In this document: positions 11,503 through 20,984 of the stretch, one piece after another | Layout of the letters: every line of letters begins with the position of its first letter | How positions within the stretch are numbered: the first letter of the stretch is position 1 | NCBI RefSeq assembly: GCF_000783395.1 | Contig: NZ_JSFK01000003.1 | Coordinates: 434,135-498,134 of the forward strand | Direction: 5' to 3' | From: Pseudomonas chlororaphis | GTDB taxonomy: Bacteria > Pseudomonadota > Gammaproteobacteria > Pseudomonadales > Pseudomonadaceae | DNA: 64,000 bases | Notes under the pieces: model-generated | What the model was told of the DNA's origin: nothing | Databases searched by the model: none | What the model saw: only the letters and a program-made list of their open reading frames with translations | Program-made: the position numbers and the translations under genes

Positions 11503-11570
11503 GGGCGATCCTCTTGGGTCGAAGGTGAGGTTGAGCGGCGCATATTCTGCCCTGTATCGGTGCCTCGTGG

Positions 11571-12158
11571 TTAACCGGGTTTTTGGTCGACCCACTTTGG
11601 CGTGACGGTCGGCTGCCAGTTATCCAGGGCATCGAGCAGTGTTTGCGGCGATTCGCTCACTTGCAGCATGTCACGGTGTGGCGCGCGAACGAAGCCTTCG
11701 CCGACGATATGATCGAGAAATGCCGTAAGTTTGCTGTAAAAACCGTTCACTTCCAGCAGCCCCAGCGGTTTGCCGTGATAGCCGAGCTGGCCCCAGGTCC
11801 AGACTTCGAACAGCTCTTCCAGCGTGCCGAGGCCGCCGGGCAGAGCGATGAACGCGTCGCTCAGTTCAGCCATACGCGCCTTGCGCGCATGCATGCCGTC
11901 GACCACTTCCAGACGCGTCAGGCTTTTGTGGCCGATTTCCTTGTCCATCAGGCTCTGCGGAATGATGCCGATCACTTCGCCGCCAGCGGCCAGCGCCGCG
12001 TCGGCGACAATGCCCATCAGACCCACAGCACCACCGCCGTAGACCAGGGTCAACTTGCGTTCAGCCAAGGCCCGGCCAAGGGCGATGGCGGCTTCGGTGT
12101 AAGCCGGATCAGTGCCCGCATTGGCACCGCAAAATACACAAACGGATTTCAGAGACAT
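11571..12158 (-). CDS. LOG family nucleotide 5'-monophosphate phosphoribohydrolase
   Basis: This 195-residue protein belongs to the LOG (LONELY GUY) / TIGR00730 Rossmann family. It has the family motif [20 protein letters not shown] and the early [10 protein letters not shown] and [11 protein letters not shown] segments. LOG enzymes cleave the ribose-base bond of nucleoside monophosphates, classically cytokinin ribotides; the physiological substrate in Pseudomonas is not settled. I chose the ATG at 12158 because AGGAGG lies just before it; the frame runs open for another 61 unlikely residues. In PAO1 the LOG gene also sits next to azurin (by memory). Confidence 0.88.
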   Translation of the reverse strand: MSLKSVCVFCGANAGTDPAYTEAAIALGRALAERKLTLVYGGGAVGLMGIVADAALAAGGEVIGIIPQSLMDKEIGHKSLTRLEVVDGMHARKARMAELSDAFIALPGGLGTLEELFEVWTWGQLGYHGKPLGLLEVNGFYSKLTAFLDHIVGEGFVRAPHRDMLQVSESPQTLLDALDNWQPTVTPKWVDQKPG

Positions 12159-12216
12159 GCCTTCCTCCTGGGTCAATCCGTCACAGGGTAATGGCTGGCA
12201 CGCCTTGATCCAAGGG

Positions 12217-12306
12217 CTAAACTTCGCGTTCCGGCGATTCAAAGGTGCCGCTCGCGCCACAGGCGTAGGCGGCGAGCAAACTGCACAACAGACCGTTAAA
12301 GAACAT
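12217..12306 (-). CDS. possible 29-residue hydrophobic peptide
   Basis: A short frame from an ATG at 12306 begins [20 protein letters not shown] and ends after 29 residues. A GGAG sits 8 nt before the start. The first half is hydrophobic with two cysteines and could be a membrane anchor or a poor lipobox (AYAC). It lies upstream of the LOG gene on the same strand. No homologue is recognised and it may be chance. Confidence 0.3.
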   Translation of the reverse strand: MFFNGLLCSLLAAYACGASGTFESPEREV

Positions 12307-12412
12307 GACAGGCACTCCGTCTCAGTAGATGCGCCGATCATAGGGCGGGCCGGGGAATCTGGCCGTTAGATTGTGTCGATGAGTGTCATAGCCTGAAAGT
12401 TGTATACAATTT

Positions 12413-12426
12413 TTGACTCAAGTCAT
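12413..12426 (+). promoter_or_regulatory. ANR/FNR-type box before azurin
   Basis: TTGAC-TCAA-GTCAT matches the ANR/FNR palindrome (TTGAT-N4-ATCAA) in its common Pseudomonas form, with the last position off. It lies 73 nt before the azurin start. In P. aeruginosa azu is known to be activated by ANR under low oxygen, which fits. A separate 10-bp palindrome, TTGTATACAA, lies just upstream at about 12400-12409. Confidence 0.65.
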
Positions 12427-12498
12427 AGGAACTTGCGAAGATTTCAGGCAGTCTTTCCACCATTCGTGTTTTTGTTAACCCTGCCTTGGAGATTCACC

Positions 12499-12945
12499 AT
12501 GTTTTCCAAAGTTGTTGCGGTATCCCTGCTGGCGCTGGCCAGCAGCCAATTGATGGCTGCCGAGTGCAAAACCACCGTTGACTCCACCGATCAGATGTCC
12601 TTCAACACCAAGGAAATCGTGATCGACAAGAGCTGCAAGACTTTCACCGTCGAACTGACCCACTCCGGCAGCCTGCCGAAGAACGTCATGGGCCATAACC
12701 TGGTAATCAGCAAAGAAGCGGACATGCAGCCAATCGCCACTGATGGCCTGGCAGCTGGCATCGACAAAAACTACCTGAAAGATGGCGATGCTCGCGTGAT
12801 CGCGCACACCAAAATCATCGGTGCCAAGGAAACTGACTCGGTAACCTTCGACGTGTCGAAGCTGGCCGGCACTGATAAATACGGCTTCTTCTGCTCGTTC
12901 CCAGGCCACATCTCGATGATGAAAGGCACCATTACTGTCAAGTAA
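12499..12945 (+). CDS. azu: azurin, blue copper protein
   Basis: This 148-residue precursor has a 20-residue signal peptide ([20 protein letters not shown]) and a mature protein starting AECK. All type-1 copper ligands are visible: His in MGHNLV, and Cys, His and Met in [14 protein letters not shown], with the spacing of P. aeruginosa C112, H117 and M121. Azurin is a periplasmic one-electron carrier linked to denitrification and oxidative stress. GGAG precedes the start at 12499. The frame is open upstream to 12400, but the signal peptide fixes the start. The gene is alone and has an ANR-type box upstream and a strong bidirectional terminator downstream, shared with nadE. Confidence 0.97.
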   Translation: MFSKVVAVSLLALASSQLMAAECKTTVDSTDQMSFNTKEIVIDKSCKTFTVELTHSGSLPKNVMGHNLVISKEADMQPIATDGLAAGIDKNYLKDGDARVIAHTKIIGAKETDSVTFDVSKLAGTDKYGFFCSFPGHISMMKGTITVK

Positions 12946-12968
12946 GCCGGTCAACCGCGTCATCGTTC

Positions 12969-13031
12969 TTCGCGAGCAGGCTCGCTCCCACAGGTTTGCG
13001 CCGTCAATGTGGGAGCGAGCCTGCTCGCGAA
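12969..13031. repeat. REPIN, GTGGGAGCGAGCCTGCTCGCG class
   Basis: An inverted pair of REP sequences (TTCGCGAGCAGGCTCGCTCC and GGGAGCGAGCCTGCTCGCGA) has a 15-nt spacer. It lies between azurin and the terminator shared with nadE. Confidence 0.85.
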
Positions 13032-13065
13032 GGGGTCATCCGCATCAATGAATGTAATGGCCAAA

Positions 13066-13104
13066 GAAAAGCCCGCTGAGGATCACTCCTCAGCGGGCTT
13101 TTTC
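13066..13104. terminator. bidirectional terminator between azu and nadE
   Basis: The stem AAAGCCCGCTGAGGA/TCCTCAGCGGGCTTT closes on a 4-nt loop, with an A-run on the left and a T-run on the right. It can serve azurin (+) and nadE (-), which converge here. Confidence 0.92.
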
Positions 13105-13117
13105 ATTCCATCCGCGC

Positions 13118-13945
13118 TTACGGCGCAAACGGCATCACGCGTTTGTGATGAGTCTTGTTGTAGGTCGCGACGATGATATCGAACGCTTCCTGACGCACCG
13201 GCTCGCCGTGCAGGAAGGCATCGATCTCGGCATAGGTCACGCCGTGCGATGCTTCGTCCGGTTTGCCCGGCGACAAATCCTCAAGGTCCGCCGTTGGCAC
13301 TTTCTCGACCAGCGACTCCGGCGCTCCAAAGCTGCGGGCAATCGCGCGAACCTGATTCTTCACCAGACCGCTGAGCGGTGCCAGATCGCAGGCGCCGTCA
13401 CCAAACTTGGTGAAGAAACCCATCACCGCTTCCGCCGCATGATCAGTGCCGATCACCAGACCGTGCGCTGCGCCGGCGATGGTGTACTGCGCAACCATGC
13501 GCATCCGCGCTTTGGTATTACCGAGCACAAAGTCCACCGACACCGCGTGCTTGCCTTCAAACGCCGCGACTTCACTGGCCAGCGATTTCACCGCTGGTCC
13601 GATGTTGACCGTGTGGCGTTCGTCTGGAGCGATGAAATCCACCGAGGCCTGGGCGTCGTGCTCGTCGAACTGGGTTTCGTAGGGCAGGCGCACGGCGATG
13701 AATTTGTAACTGTTGTCGCCGGTCTGGTCGCGCAGTTCGCGCATCGCGCGCTGGGCCAAGAGGCCTGCGGTCAGCGAGTCGACGCCACCGCTGATGCCCA
13801 GCACCAGTGTCTTGAGCCCGGAATTGGCCAGGCAATCCTGAATAAAGGCGATGCGCCGGGCGACTTCGGCCTGCAGGGCCTGGTAGTCGGCGAACGGCGG
13901 TTGCACCTTGAGCTGTTCAGCAATCTCACGCTGTACGGCTTGCAT
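13118..13945 (-). CDS. nadE: ammonia-dependent NAD+ synthetase
   Basis: This 275-residue protein matches the short, ammonia-dependent NadE. The PP-loop ATP pyrophosphatase motif [13 protein letters not shown] is at about residues 49-61. Other conserved segments include [20 protein letters not shown] and the [17 protein letters not shown] loop. It has no glutaminase domain. It converts nicotinic acid adenine dinucleotide, ATP and ammonia to NAD+. It lies 4 nt after pncB, so the two form a salvage operon. The product ties NAD supply to ammonia, which fits the nitrogen theme of the window, though that is only a remark. Confidence 0.96.
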   Translation of the reverse strand: MQAVQREIAEQLKVQPPFADYQALQAEVARRIAFIQDCLANSGLKTLVLGISGGVDSLTAGLLAQRAMRELRDQTGDNSYKFIAVRLPYETQFDEHDAQASVDFIAPDERHTVNIGPAVKSLASEVAAFEGKHAVSVDFVLGNTKARMRMVAQYTIAGAAHGLVIGTDHAAEAVMGFFTKFGDGACDLAPLSGLVKNQVRAIARSFGAPESLVEKVPTADLEDLSPGKPDEASHGVTYAEIDAFLHGEPVRQEAFDIIVATYNKTHHKRVMPFAP

Positions 13946-13949
13946 GAAT

Positions 13950-15173
13950 TCACTCCTTGCTAGATAGACTGGAATCGGCAGGAACCTGGAACACGTGTCG
14001 CAAATAGGCGACGAAATTCGGGTCTTTGCAGTGGGACTTGCCTGGCTCGTCGGAGATCTTCGCCACCGGTTGGCCGTTGCAGGCGGTCATTTTAAGCACG
14101 ATGCTCATCGGTTCGACACCCGCAATGTCACAGGTGAGGTTGGTGCCGATGCCGAAGCTGACGTTGATCCGGCCGTGCAGCGCGCGGAAGATCTCCAGCG
14201 ACTTGGGCAGGGTCAGGCTGTCGGAGAACACCAGGGTCTTGCTCATCGGGTCGATGCCGAGCTTGTGATAGTGCGCAATGCATTTTTCGCCCCACACCAC
14301 AGGATCGCCGGAGTCGTGGCGCAGACCGTCAAACAGCTTGGCGAAGAACAGATCAAAATCGCCGAGGAAGGCATCGGTGGTGATGCAATCGGTGAGCGCG
14401 ATCCCGAGCAGGCCACGGTATTCGCGGACCCAGCAATCGAGCGCGGCGATCTGGCTGTCGATCAGCCGTGGGCCGAGTTGCTGGTGCGCCATGATCCATT
14501 CGTGGGCCATGGTGCCCAGCGGTTTCATATCGAGTTCGCGGGACAGGTGCACGTTGCTGGTGCCGACGAAACGCCCGGGGAAGTCGTGTTTGAGCACATT
14601 CACCACTTCGGCCTGCACGCCGTACGAAAAGCGTCGGCGGGTGCCGAAATCGGCGACCTGCAGCTGCGACAACTCATCGGCCGAGGCATTGGCGGTCAGC
14701 CAGTCGAACTTGCGGTAGAGCTGCTCGCGCGCCTGTTCCAGTGCGGTTTCGCGGTAGCGATAGCGATTGCGCACTTCGCTGACGATCGCCAGCAACGGCA
14801 CTTCATAGAGGATCACATGCAGCCACGGCCCGCGCAGGCGGATGAACAGTTCGCCGTTCTCGATACCGGTGTGCACATAGCGCAGGTTGAAGCGGAACAG
14901 CCCGAGAAAACGCAGGAAGTCCGGTTTGAGGAAGCTGATGCGCTCCAGAAAACTCAGTTGATCGGCGCTCAGGCTCAGCTCGGCCAGACGCTCGATCTGA
15001 AAACGGATCTCGGCCAGATACGGGCGCAGATCCTCGCTGTTACGGCAACGAAACTCCCATTCGACTTCGACGTTGGGGTAGTTGTGCAGCACCGCCTGCA
15101 TCATCGTCAGTTTGTAGAAGTCGGTGTCGAGCAGGTTCTGCACGATGCGATCGGCAAACACGCTCTCGCTCAT
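13950..15173 (-). CDS. pncB: nicotinate phosphoribosyltransferase
   Basis: This 407-residue protein opens [20 protein letters not shown]. It is full length for PncB. The residue equivalent to the catalytic phosphohistidine is His224 in [13 protein letters not shown], and the phosphoribosyl site includes the [14 protein letters not shown] segment. It makes nicotinate mononucleotide from nicotinate and PRPP, the first step of Preiss-Handler salvage. The start at 15173 is supported by GGAG at 8 nt; an upstream in-frame Met at 15218 is less likely. It is the first gene of pncB-nadE. Confidence 0.96.
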   Translation of the reverse strand: MSESVFADRIVQNLLDTDFYKLTMMQAVLHNYPNVEVEWEFRCRNSEDLRPYLAEIRFQIERLAELSLSADQLSFLERISFLKPDFLRFLGLFRFNLRYVHTGIENGELFIRLRGPWLHVILYEVPLLAIVSEVRNRYRYRETALEQAREQLYRKFDWLTANASADELSQLQVADFGTRRRFSYGVQAEVVNVLKHDFPGRFVGTSNVHLSRELDMKPLGTMAHEWIMAHQQLGPRLIDSQIAALDCWVREYRGLLGIALTDCITTDAFLGDFDLFFAKLFDGLRHDSGDPVVWGEKCIAHYHKLGIDPMSKTLVFSDSLTLPKSLEIFRALHGRINVSFGIGTNLTCDIAGVEPMSIVLKMTACNGQPVAKISDEPGKSHCKDPNFVAYLRHVFQVPADSSLSSKE

Positions 15174-15223
15174 AACGGGGTCTCCAGGTGCGCCGCGCCT
15201 GTGCGCGGTCTCAATCAATGGCG

Positions 15224-15478
15224 CTAGTGGCGCATATCAGCGGTGGGGATTGCCAGTGCTTTTTTGATTTCAGGTGAAAGATCCGCTGAGGCCATACACC
15301 TTAGCCCGCAAAAATTGTTCATTTTCGGTTGTACCTCAAGTGCGGCGTGAAGCACTTGTTCAAGACAGTCCCAGCTCTTTATATACTCGGCGAGCAGAGA
15401 GTGTCTTGGTATCAGCTTGGTTTCAACTGCTTTAATCATGGCCGCTCTTATCATTTCGTTGGTTGCAATTTTATACAT
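15224..15478 (-). CDS. small hypothetical protein
   Basis: This is an 84-residue protein starting [20 protein letters not shown]. It is predicted helical, with no signal peptide, membrane segment or motif I recognise. It overlaps the end of the upstream small gene by 8 nt, so the two are likely co-translated. Base composition is visibly more A+T-rich than pncB. An upstream in-frame Met at 15541 exists but falls inside the previous gene. The function is unknown. Confidence 0.6.
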   Translation of the reverse strand: MYKIATNEMIRAAMIKAVETKLIPRHSLLAEYIKSWDCLEQVLHAALEVQPKMNNFCGLRCMASADLSPEIKKALAIPTADMRH

Positions 15479-15740
15479 GGATGAAGCTTCCCTTGAAGGA
15501 GATCTGTTCCAGCGTATCAACACCATCCTGAAGTAATACATAGGCAGGCAGTATTAGTCGATAGAAGTCAGAGTCGTTGGTTCCTTTAATAGTGACTGAG
15601 GTGAACGTCTCCAGGAGACTGGCGGCCGCGCGGATTCTGAAGCAGGCGTCTTCAAATAACTGATCAGGTGCGGCATGCGAGTCTATAAAGAAGGTGGGAA
15701 TGTTAGTTGCGTTTGCTTTGAGCGGATGAAATCGATTCAT
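15471..15740 (-). CDS. small hypothetical protein, DUF6124/DUF3077-like pattern
   Basis: This is an 89-residue protein starting MNRFHPLKANATNIPTFFID, with GGAAGAG before the ATG. Its body (QLFEDACFRIRAAASLLETF, then VLLQDGVDTLEQI) resembles the short Pseudomonas proteins annotated as DUF6124 or DUF3077, which carry a paired-helix core; this comparison is from memory and unsure. It heads a two-gene unit with the 84-residue protein. It may be part of the A+T-richer islet at 15224-18325. Confidence 0.6.
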   Translation of the reverse strand: MNRFHPLKANATNIPTFFIDSHAAPDQLFEDACFRIRAAASLLETFTSVTIKGTNDSDFYRLILPAYVLLQDGVDTLEQISFKGSFIHV

Positions 15741-15831
15741 GGGATAAGCTCTTCCAGATTGTTTTAGACGTGACAGGTCGAGGAACCTAATATTATTTTA
15801 GTTCGATGGTTGGATTTGTTGGTTTGCCTTC

Positions 15832-15864
15832 TGCAGAGCCATTACTTGGTTTAATGGCTCTGCA
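15832..15864 (-). terminator. hairpin after the AGCS symporter gene
   Basis: A perfect 13-bp stem TGCAGAGCCATTA/TAATGGCTCTGCA has a 7-nt loop and lies 11 nt past the symporter stop. The T-run on the minus strand is poor, so it may act as an mRNA 3' stabiliser or be Rho-assisted. Confidence 0.6.
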
Positions 15865-15874
15865 TCTGTTCTAT

Positions 15875-17341
15875 CTAAGCCTGAGCAATCTGTTTGCTGA
15901 TTCCCGGGGGGGCAGAGGGCTCGCCAAGTTTCATTGTGCTTGAGCGGCAAGCTAACGGTGGCCACGCCACAGGATCAAGATCCAGATCAAGAAATAATTT
16001 TGAATCGAAAATGGGTGTCTCGACTCCGGCGCGGCGTTGGTCATCGTAATCACGCAAGATGCGCAGGCATATCTTGAAAAGCAGGGCCATCGTTATCAGG
16101 TTGACGAGTGCCAGTAACGTCATGGTGATATCTGCAAAAGCCAAAACAGTGGAAAGATCTTCTATCGATCCCCAGAATACTAGAGTCAACACTAGCGCAC
16201 GATAGAGAATCAGCACTTTACGCGGTTCGTCAAACATGAAGCGCAAACTGTTTTCTCCCAAGTAGTAGTTGTAAAGCATCGCCGTGAATACAAACAACGC
16301 AAGTACCACGCTGATAAACATCCGCCCCCATTCTCCTACAACGGCTGCCAACGAGTTTTGTGCCAGAGCGATCCCGTCACCTTCAAGGCCCTGAGTGTAG
16401 AAACCGGACAGCAAAATCATTAGTGCAGTGCATGTGCAGATTACGAATGTATCGATGAAAACACTCAGTGCTTGTACGACGCCCTGTGCAACCGGATGAC
16501 TGACCTTCGCTACTGACGCAACGTTGGGAGCGCTACCCAGTCCTGCTTCGTTGGAAAATACCCCGCGTCTGACACCCATGATAATTGCACTTCCAATCAA
16601 ACCGCCAAGCGCCTGATCCAGACCGAGTGCGCTTTTGATAATGGTCACTAGCATTGTCGGAACTTGATCGAACTGCAGAATCAACACGTAGCCCGTCACG
16701 CCGATATAGGCGAGGACCTTGATAGGAACCAAAAAGTCGGCTACTGCTGCTATGCGCTTTATGCCGCCGATGAGGACGACTCCCAGCATCAAGGAAAGTG
16801 CGAGTCCTGACCACATGGGGGGCAGACCAAACGCATCCTTTAGCGAGTGAGATACTGCATGGGACTCGAGTCCATTGATTGCAAAGCCGAAGGTCACCAG
16901 CATTAATACAGCCGCTATTATCCCGAGCCAGCGTTTACCCAGACCGTGCTGGATGTACCAACACGGACCCCCTCGATAGAGACCGTTTTCGTCGTTGCGT
17001 TTATAGAGCTGGCCCAGCGTGCATTCGAAGAGGCTGCTTGACATACCCAAAAGTGCGGTCATCCACATCCAGAATACGGCGCCGGGCCCACCCATGCTGA
17101 CGGCAATCCCGACCCCAACGATATTGCCGGTGCCCACGCGTCCGGCAAGACTGAGTGTGAGTGCCTGAAATGAACTCAATTGATGACTGCCTGCGCGCCA
17201 ACTTCCGTGTAAAACACCGAACATGTGGCGGAAATATCTAATCTGGACAAATCCCGATCGGATAGTGAAATAGCTTCCCAATCCAAGAACTAAAGGTATT
17301 AATACCTTGCCCGACAAAAAATCGTTGATGACGTCTAGCAT
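15875..17341 (-). CDS. AGCS family alanine/glycine:cation symporter
   Basis: This 488-residue membrane protein has about 10-11 hydrophobic segments and the AGCS hallmark SLAGRVGTGNIVGVGIAVSM near residue 65. Further family segments are GPGAVFWMWMTALLGMSS, YRGGPCWYI and RRGVFSNEAGLGSAPNVA. It should co-transport Na+ or H+ with alanine, glycine or a related small amino acid; the substrate is not readable. AAGGAG precedes the ATG at 6 nt. It is divergent from the HTH regulator at 17516, which likely controls it. Its composition is lower in G+C than the flanking core genes. Confidence 0.9.
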   Translation of the reverse strand: MLDVINDFLSGKVLIPLVLGLGSYFTIRSGFVQIRYFRHMFGVLHGSWRAGSHQLSSFQALTLSLAGRVGTGNIVGVGIAVSMGGPGAVFWMWMTALLGMSSSLFECTLGQLYKRNDENGLYRGGPCWYIQHGLGKRWLGIIAAVLMLVTFGFAINGLESHAVSHSLKDAFGLPPMWSGLALSLMLGVVLIGGIKRIAAVADFLVPIKVLAYIGVTGYVLILQFDQVPTMLVTIIKSALGLDQALGGLIGSAIIMGVRRGVFSNEAGLGSAPNVASVAKVSHPVAQGVVQALSVFIDTFVICTCTALMILLSGFYTQGLEGDGIALAQNSLAAVVGEWGRMFISVVLALFVFTAMLYNYYLGENSLRFMFDEPRKVLILYRALVLTLVFWGSIEDLSTVLAFADITMTLLALVNLITMALLFKICLRILRDYDDQRRAGVETPIFDSKLFLDLDLDPVAWPPLACRSSTMKLGEPSAPPGISKQIAQA

Positions 17342-17515
17342 TCAAAGCTCCTTGCTATATAGAGTGCTGGCGAATTAATGGTGTCGTCAGTCCTGAAGGC
17401 TTTCAGGTGTCGTAATATCCAGCCATATTTCATCCGGCGCAATTTCGCAAGTTGCTTAAAAGTGATGCGAGTTGCTGCTATGGTTGCCTCTTCTTGATTT
17501 TTGTTGGATTACTGT

Positions 17516-18325
17516 ATGTGTGAGTTTCTTCCGGCAAACTTGAGACTGCTGTGCAGTCACTACCGATCTGTCGCGGAGGTTTGTAGGAAAGTTCGCATTA
17601 ATCGTGGGCAATTCAATAAGTACCTTTGTGGGAAAAGCGTTCCGACACCTTTTAATCTCAAACGAATCTGCGACTTCTTTGGTGTGGAGGAGTTTGAGAT
17701 TGGACTTCCAACGGAGCAATTCATCAACCTGATTGGCGTGAAAGCTCGTAAGAACCCAGCCTTGGGCGAGGTAACTGCGCCACAGATAATGCATGAGCAT
17801 CTGCGTCAGAAGTCTTCAGCGGAACTGAAAGCCCACATCGGTTATTACTACGAGTATTACCACGCAATGACTGACCCCGGCTCCATTCTGTGTTCGCTCG
17901 TGCATGTACGGGGGGAGGGGGATGACGTCGTCTACGAGAGAAACGAGCGCTTACAGATAGCCGGGGCGAGGGAAGATTTTGAACGGTATCAATATCTGGG
18001 TGTTGCTTATTACCTGCGTGATCGCTTGTTTTTCATCGATTATGAGTCGCTTACCTCCAACGAAATCAGCCAGACCATTCTCATCCCAAGTTTCAAAAGC
18101 TGTATTACACGGCTCAATGGTTTGAAAATAGGGGTTTCAGCGGCGGATCATCGTGCTCCTGCGTGCTCGAGGGTTGTCTGGGAATATCTGGGACAGGAAA
18201 TCAATCGCGTCGATGCCTATCGACGCGTTCGGTTGTACAAGCCTGATGATTGCGCTATCGATGATGATCTGCGCGCGCGTCTGGCTCAGGCTCAGGTTGT
18301 CGAGGGCCTGTTTGTTATCGCCTGA
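17516..18325 (+). CDS. XRE-like HTH transcriptional regulator
   Basis: This 269-residue protein has an N-terminal Cro/C1-type helix-turn-helix (about residues 8-65: SVAEVCRKVRINRGQFNKYL, then RICDFFGVEEFEI). A C-terminal domain of about 180 residues (GYYYEYYHAMTDPGSI ... EGDDVVYERNERLQ) is not one I can name and may bind a ligand. I chose ATG 17516 over a TTG at 17501 because the latter has no better ribosome site. It is divergently transcribed from the AGCS symporter, so regulation of that gene is the natural guess. A REPIN follows. Confidence 0.75.
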   Translation: MCEFLPANLRLLCSHYRSVAEVCRKVRINRGQFNKYLCGKSVPTPFNLKRICDFFGVEEFEIGLPTEQFINLIGVKARKNPALGEVTAPQIMHEHLRQKSSAELKAHIGYYYEYYHAMTDPGSILCSLVHVRGEGDDVVYERNERLQIAGAREDFERYQYLGVAYYLRDRLFFIDYESLTSNEISQTILIPSFKSCITRLNGLKIGVSAADHRAPACSRVVWEYLGQEINRVDAYRRVRLYKPDDCAIDDDLRARLAQAQVVEGLFVIA

Positions 18326-18335
18326 CAGAACTCAT

Positions 18336-18415
18336 AGCAGGCTGCGATCTTTTGATGTCGGCCTTTTAAGATCAAAGGATCGCAGCCTTGTTGCACTCGA
18401 CATCTCCTACAGGGC
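18336..18415. repeat. REPIN, GGCTGCGATCTTTTGAT class
   Basis: Inverted arms AGGCTGCGATCTTTTGAT and ATCAAAGGATCGCAGCCT flank a short spacer, with CTCCTACAGG at the right end. It is a less symmetrical copy of the class at 28035-28113. It separates two convergent genes. Confidence 0.8.
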
Positions 18416-18421
18416 GATCGG

Positions 18422-19318
18422 TCAGGGATTGTCGATCTGTTCGAGCATCCACTTGACAAAATCCCGCACCTTCGGCACTTCCGCCGCATGCTCTGGATAC
18501 GCTAGGTAATACGCGTCGGAACTGGGCATTGCATGCTGCCAGGGAATGACCAGTTTGCCGTCGGCCAATTCCTCTTCCACCAGAAATCGCGGCAACAGCG
18601 CCACACCGCAGCCGACTTGCGCGGCACGAATGCACATATAAAAGGTTTCGAAACGCGGCCCGTGATAGCTGTGTTCGGTCTGGTAACCCTGACTGTCGAA
18701 CCAGTCATGCCACGCCTGCGGGCGCGAGGCATTTTGCAGGAGTACCAGATCGGTGAGTTGCGTCGGATCAGTGAACGGCTTGTCCGGCAGGCTGCCCGGC
18801 GCGCAGACCGGCACCAGCTCTTCACCGAACAACTTCAGGCATTCCGTACCGGGCCGTGAGCCCTGACCAAAATAGAACGCCAGATCACTGCGCCCTTGCA
18901 GCAGGTCATCCGCTTCCTGCTCGTTGCACAAATCCAGGTGAATCGATGGATGGCGCAGACGCCAGCCTTTCAGGCGCGGTACCAGCCAGCGTGCGCCAAA
19001 GGTCGACGGTGTAGACACGCGCAGGACTTCAGTTTCGCCGCCGTAGGAACGCAGGTAATGGGTGGACATTTCCACTTGCGTGAGGATTTTTCGTACTTCG
19101 ACCAAGTACAAATCCCCGGCCGGGGTCATCTGCAAGCGCCGACGCACGCGACGGAACAACAAGTGCTGCAACAGTTCTTCAAGCTGCGCGACCTGCTTGC
19201 TCACCGCGCTCTGAGTCAGGTTCAGTTCCTCGGCGGCGCGGGTGAAACTCAGGTGGCGGGTCACGGCCTCGAAACACTGCAATGCGGTGATCGACGGCAA
19301 GTGGCGTTTGTTCAGCAT
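18422..19318 (-). CDS. LysR family regulator, likely of amaBA
   Basis: This 298-residue LysR-type regulator has an N-terminal winged HTH (ALQCFEAVTRHLSFTRAAEE, then LTQSAVSKQVAQLEE) and a C-terminal periplasmic-binding-protein-like effector domain, of the GcvA-like subgroup. AAGGA lies 7 nt before ATG 19318. The divergent neighbour is amaB, 163 nt away, and P. putida and P. aeruginosa have a LysR gene in the same place (AmaR by memory). It probably responds to a lysine-pathway intermediate such as pipecolate or piperideine-6-carboxylate; that is inference. Confidence 0.88.
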   Translation of the reverse strand: MLNKRHLPSITALQCFEAVTRHLSFTRAAEELNLTQSAVSKQVAQLEELLQHLLFRRVRRRLQMTPAGDLYLVEVRKILTQVEMSTHYLRSYGGETEVLRVSTPSTFGARWLVPRLKGWRLRHPSIHLDLCNEQEADDLLQGRSDLAFYFGQGSRPGTECLKLFGEELVPVCAPGSLPDKPFTDPTQLTDLVLLQNASRPQAWHDWFDSQGYQTEHSYHGPRFETFYMCIRAAQVGCGVALLPRFLVEEELADGKLVIPWQHAMPSSDAYYLAYPEHAAEVPKVRDFVKWMLEQIDNP

Positions 19319-19481
19319 GGCTGATCCTTTTCTTGTCTTTCTATGCCCAGCATGAATAAACGGAATGATATCTCGCGTAAAGGTCGTTTGTTGCCTTGCC
19401 ATTGTGACGCTACAACTAAAGGCCTGCCCGGTCGCGAAAAAGCGTCCGCACACATTCAGTTTTTTGCTTGAGGAGTGACCC

Positions 19482-20972
19482 ATGGTTGCCGCATTGCTTG
19501 ATCGTCTTGGTGTGAACCCGGCCCTTTATCAGAACGGCAAAGTGCCGGTGCACTCGCCGATCGATGGCAGCCGCATTGCCGCCGTGAACTGGGAAGGCCC
19601 GGCTGAAGTCGAGCAGCACATCAGTCGCGCAGATCATGCGTTCGAGCAATGGCGCAAGGTGCCAGCCCCGCGTCGTGGCGAACTGGTGCGTCAGTTTGGT
19701 GAAGTGTTGCGTGAATACAAAGCCGACCTCGGCGAACTGGTTTCCTGGGAGGCCGGCAAGATTACTCAGGAAGGTCTCGGTGAAGTGCAGGAGATGATCG
19801 ACATCTGCGACTTCGCCGTGGGTCTGTCCCGTCAGCTGTACGGTTTGACCATCGCTTCCGAGCGTCCGGGCCACCACATGCGTGAAACCTGGCATCCGCT
19901 GGGCGTGGTCGGCGTCATTAGCGCGTTCAATTTCCCGGTCGCAGTGTGGGCGTGGAACACCACGCTGGCGCTGGTCTGCGGCAACCCGGTGGTGTGGAAA
20001 CCGTCAGAGAAAACCCCGCTGACCGCACTGGCCTGTCAGGCGCTGTTTGATCGTGTGGTGAAGAATTTTACCGATGCCCCGGCGAATCTTTGCCAGGTGA
20101 TTATTGGTGGCCGCGACGCGGGTGAAGCGCTGGTCGATGACCCGCGTGTCGCGCTGATCAGCGCCACCGGCAGCACTCGCATGGGCCGCGAAGTGGCGCC
20201 GAAAGTCGCCGCACGTTTTGCCCGTAGCATCCTCGAACTGGGCGGTAACAACGCGATGATCCTCGGCCCAAGCGCGGATCTCGACATGGCGGTACGCGCG
20301 ATTCTGTTCAGCGCCGTCGGCACTGCCGGGCAGCGCTGCACCACTTTGCGCCGATTGATCGCGCATGAGTCGGTGAAGGAAGAAATCGTCACGCGTCTCA
20401 AAGCTGCGTACTCGAAAGTGCGCATCGGCAACCCGCTGGAAGGCAATCTGGTCGGTCCGCTGATCGACAAGCACAGCTTCGAAAACATGCAGGACGCGCT
20501 GGAGCAGGCGTTGAGCGAGGGTGGGCGGGTATTCGGCGGCCAGCGTCAACTGGAAGACCAGTTCCCCAATGCTTATTACGTTTCGCCAGCGATTGTTGAA
20601 ATGCCGGAGCAGAGCGATGTGGTGTGCAGCGAAACCTTCGCACCGATTCTGTACGTGGTCGGCTACAGCGATTTCCAGGAAGCGCTGCGCCTGAATAACG
20701 CTGTGCCACAAGGTCTGTCGTCGTGCATCTTCACCACCGATGTGCGCGAAGCCGAGCAGTTCATGTCGGCGGTCGGCAGCGACTGCGGCATCGCCAACGT
20801 CAACATCGGCCCGAGCGGTGCCGAGATCGGTGGCGCGTTTGGTGGCGAGAAGGAAACCGGTGGCGGTCGTGAGTCGGGGTCCGATGCGTGGCGCGCGTAC
20901 ATGCGCCGGCAGACCAACACCGTGAACTACTCGCTGGAGCTGCCGCTGGCGCAGGGCATCACCTTCGACTGA
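19482..20972 (+). CDS. amaB: piperideine-6-carboxylate / aminoadipate semialdehyde dehydrogenase
   Basis: This 496-residue NAD-dependent aldehyde dehydrogenase is of the ALDH7 (antiquitin) type. The catalytic Cys is in TAGQRCTTLRR and the general-base Glu in RSILELGGNNAMI; the cofactor loop ISATGSTRMGREV is present. It oxidises the open-chain form of piperideine-6-carboxylate to 2-aminoadipate, the step after pipecolate oxidase in the D-lysine/pipecolate route. It is followed by amaA after a REPIN, as in P. putida, which makes the AmaB assignment stronger than family membership alone. Confidence 0.9.
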   Translation: MVAALLDRLGVNPALYQNGKVPVHSPIDGSRIAAVNWEGPAEVEQHISRADHAFEQWRKVPAPRRGELVRQFGEVLREYKADLGELVSWEAGKITQEGLGEVQEMIDICDFAVGLSRQLYGLTIASERPGHHMRETWHPLGVVGVISAFNFPVAVWAWNTTLALVCGNPVVWKPSEKTPLTALACQALFDRVVKNFTDAPANLCQVIIGGRDAGEALVDDPRVALISATGSTRMGREVAPKVAARFARSILELGGNNAMILGPSADLDMAVRAILFSAVGTAGQRCTTLRRLIAHESVKEEIVTRLKAAYSKVRIGNPLEGNLVGPLIDKHSFENMQDALEQALSEGGRVFGGQRQLEDQFPNAYYVSPAIVEMPEQSDVVCSETFAPILYVVGYSDFQEALRLNNAVPQGLSSCIFTTDVREAEQFMSAVGSDCGIANVNIGPSGAEIGGAFGGEKETGGGRESGSDAWRAYMRRQTNTVNYSLELPLAQGITFD

Positions 20973-20984
20973 CAGGTTGAGATC

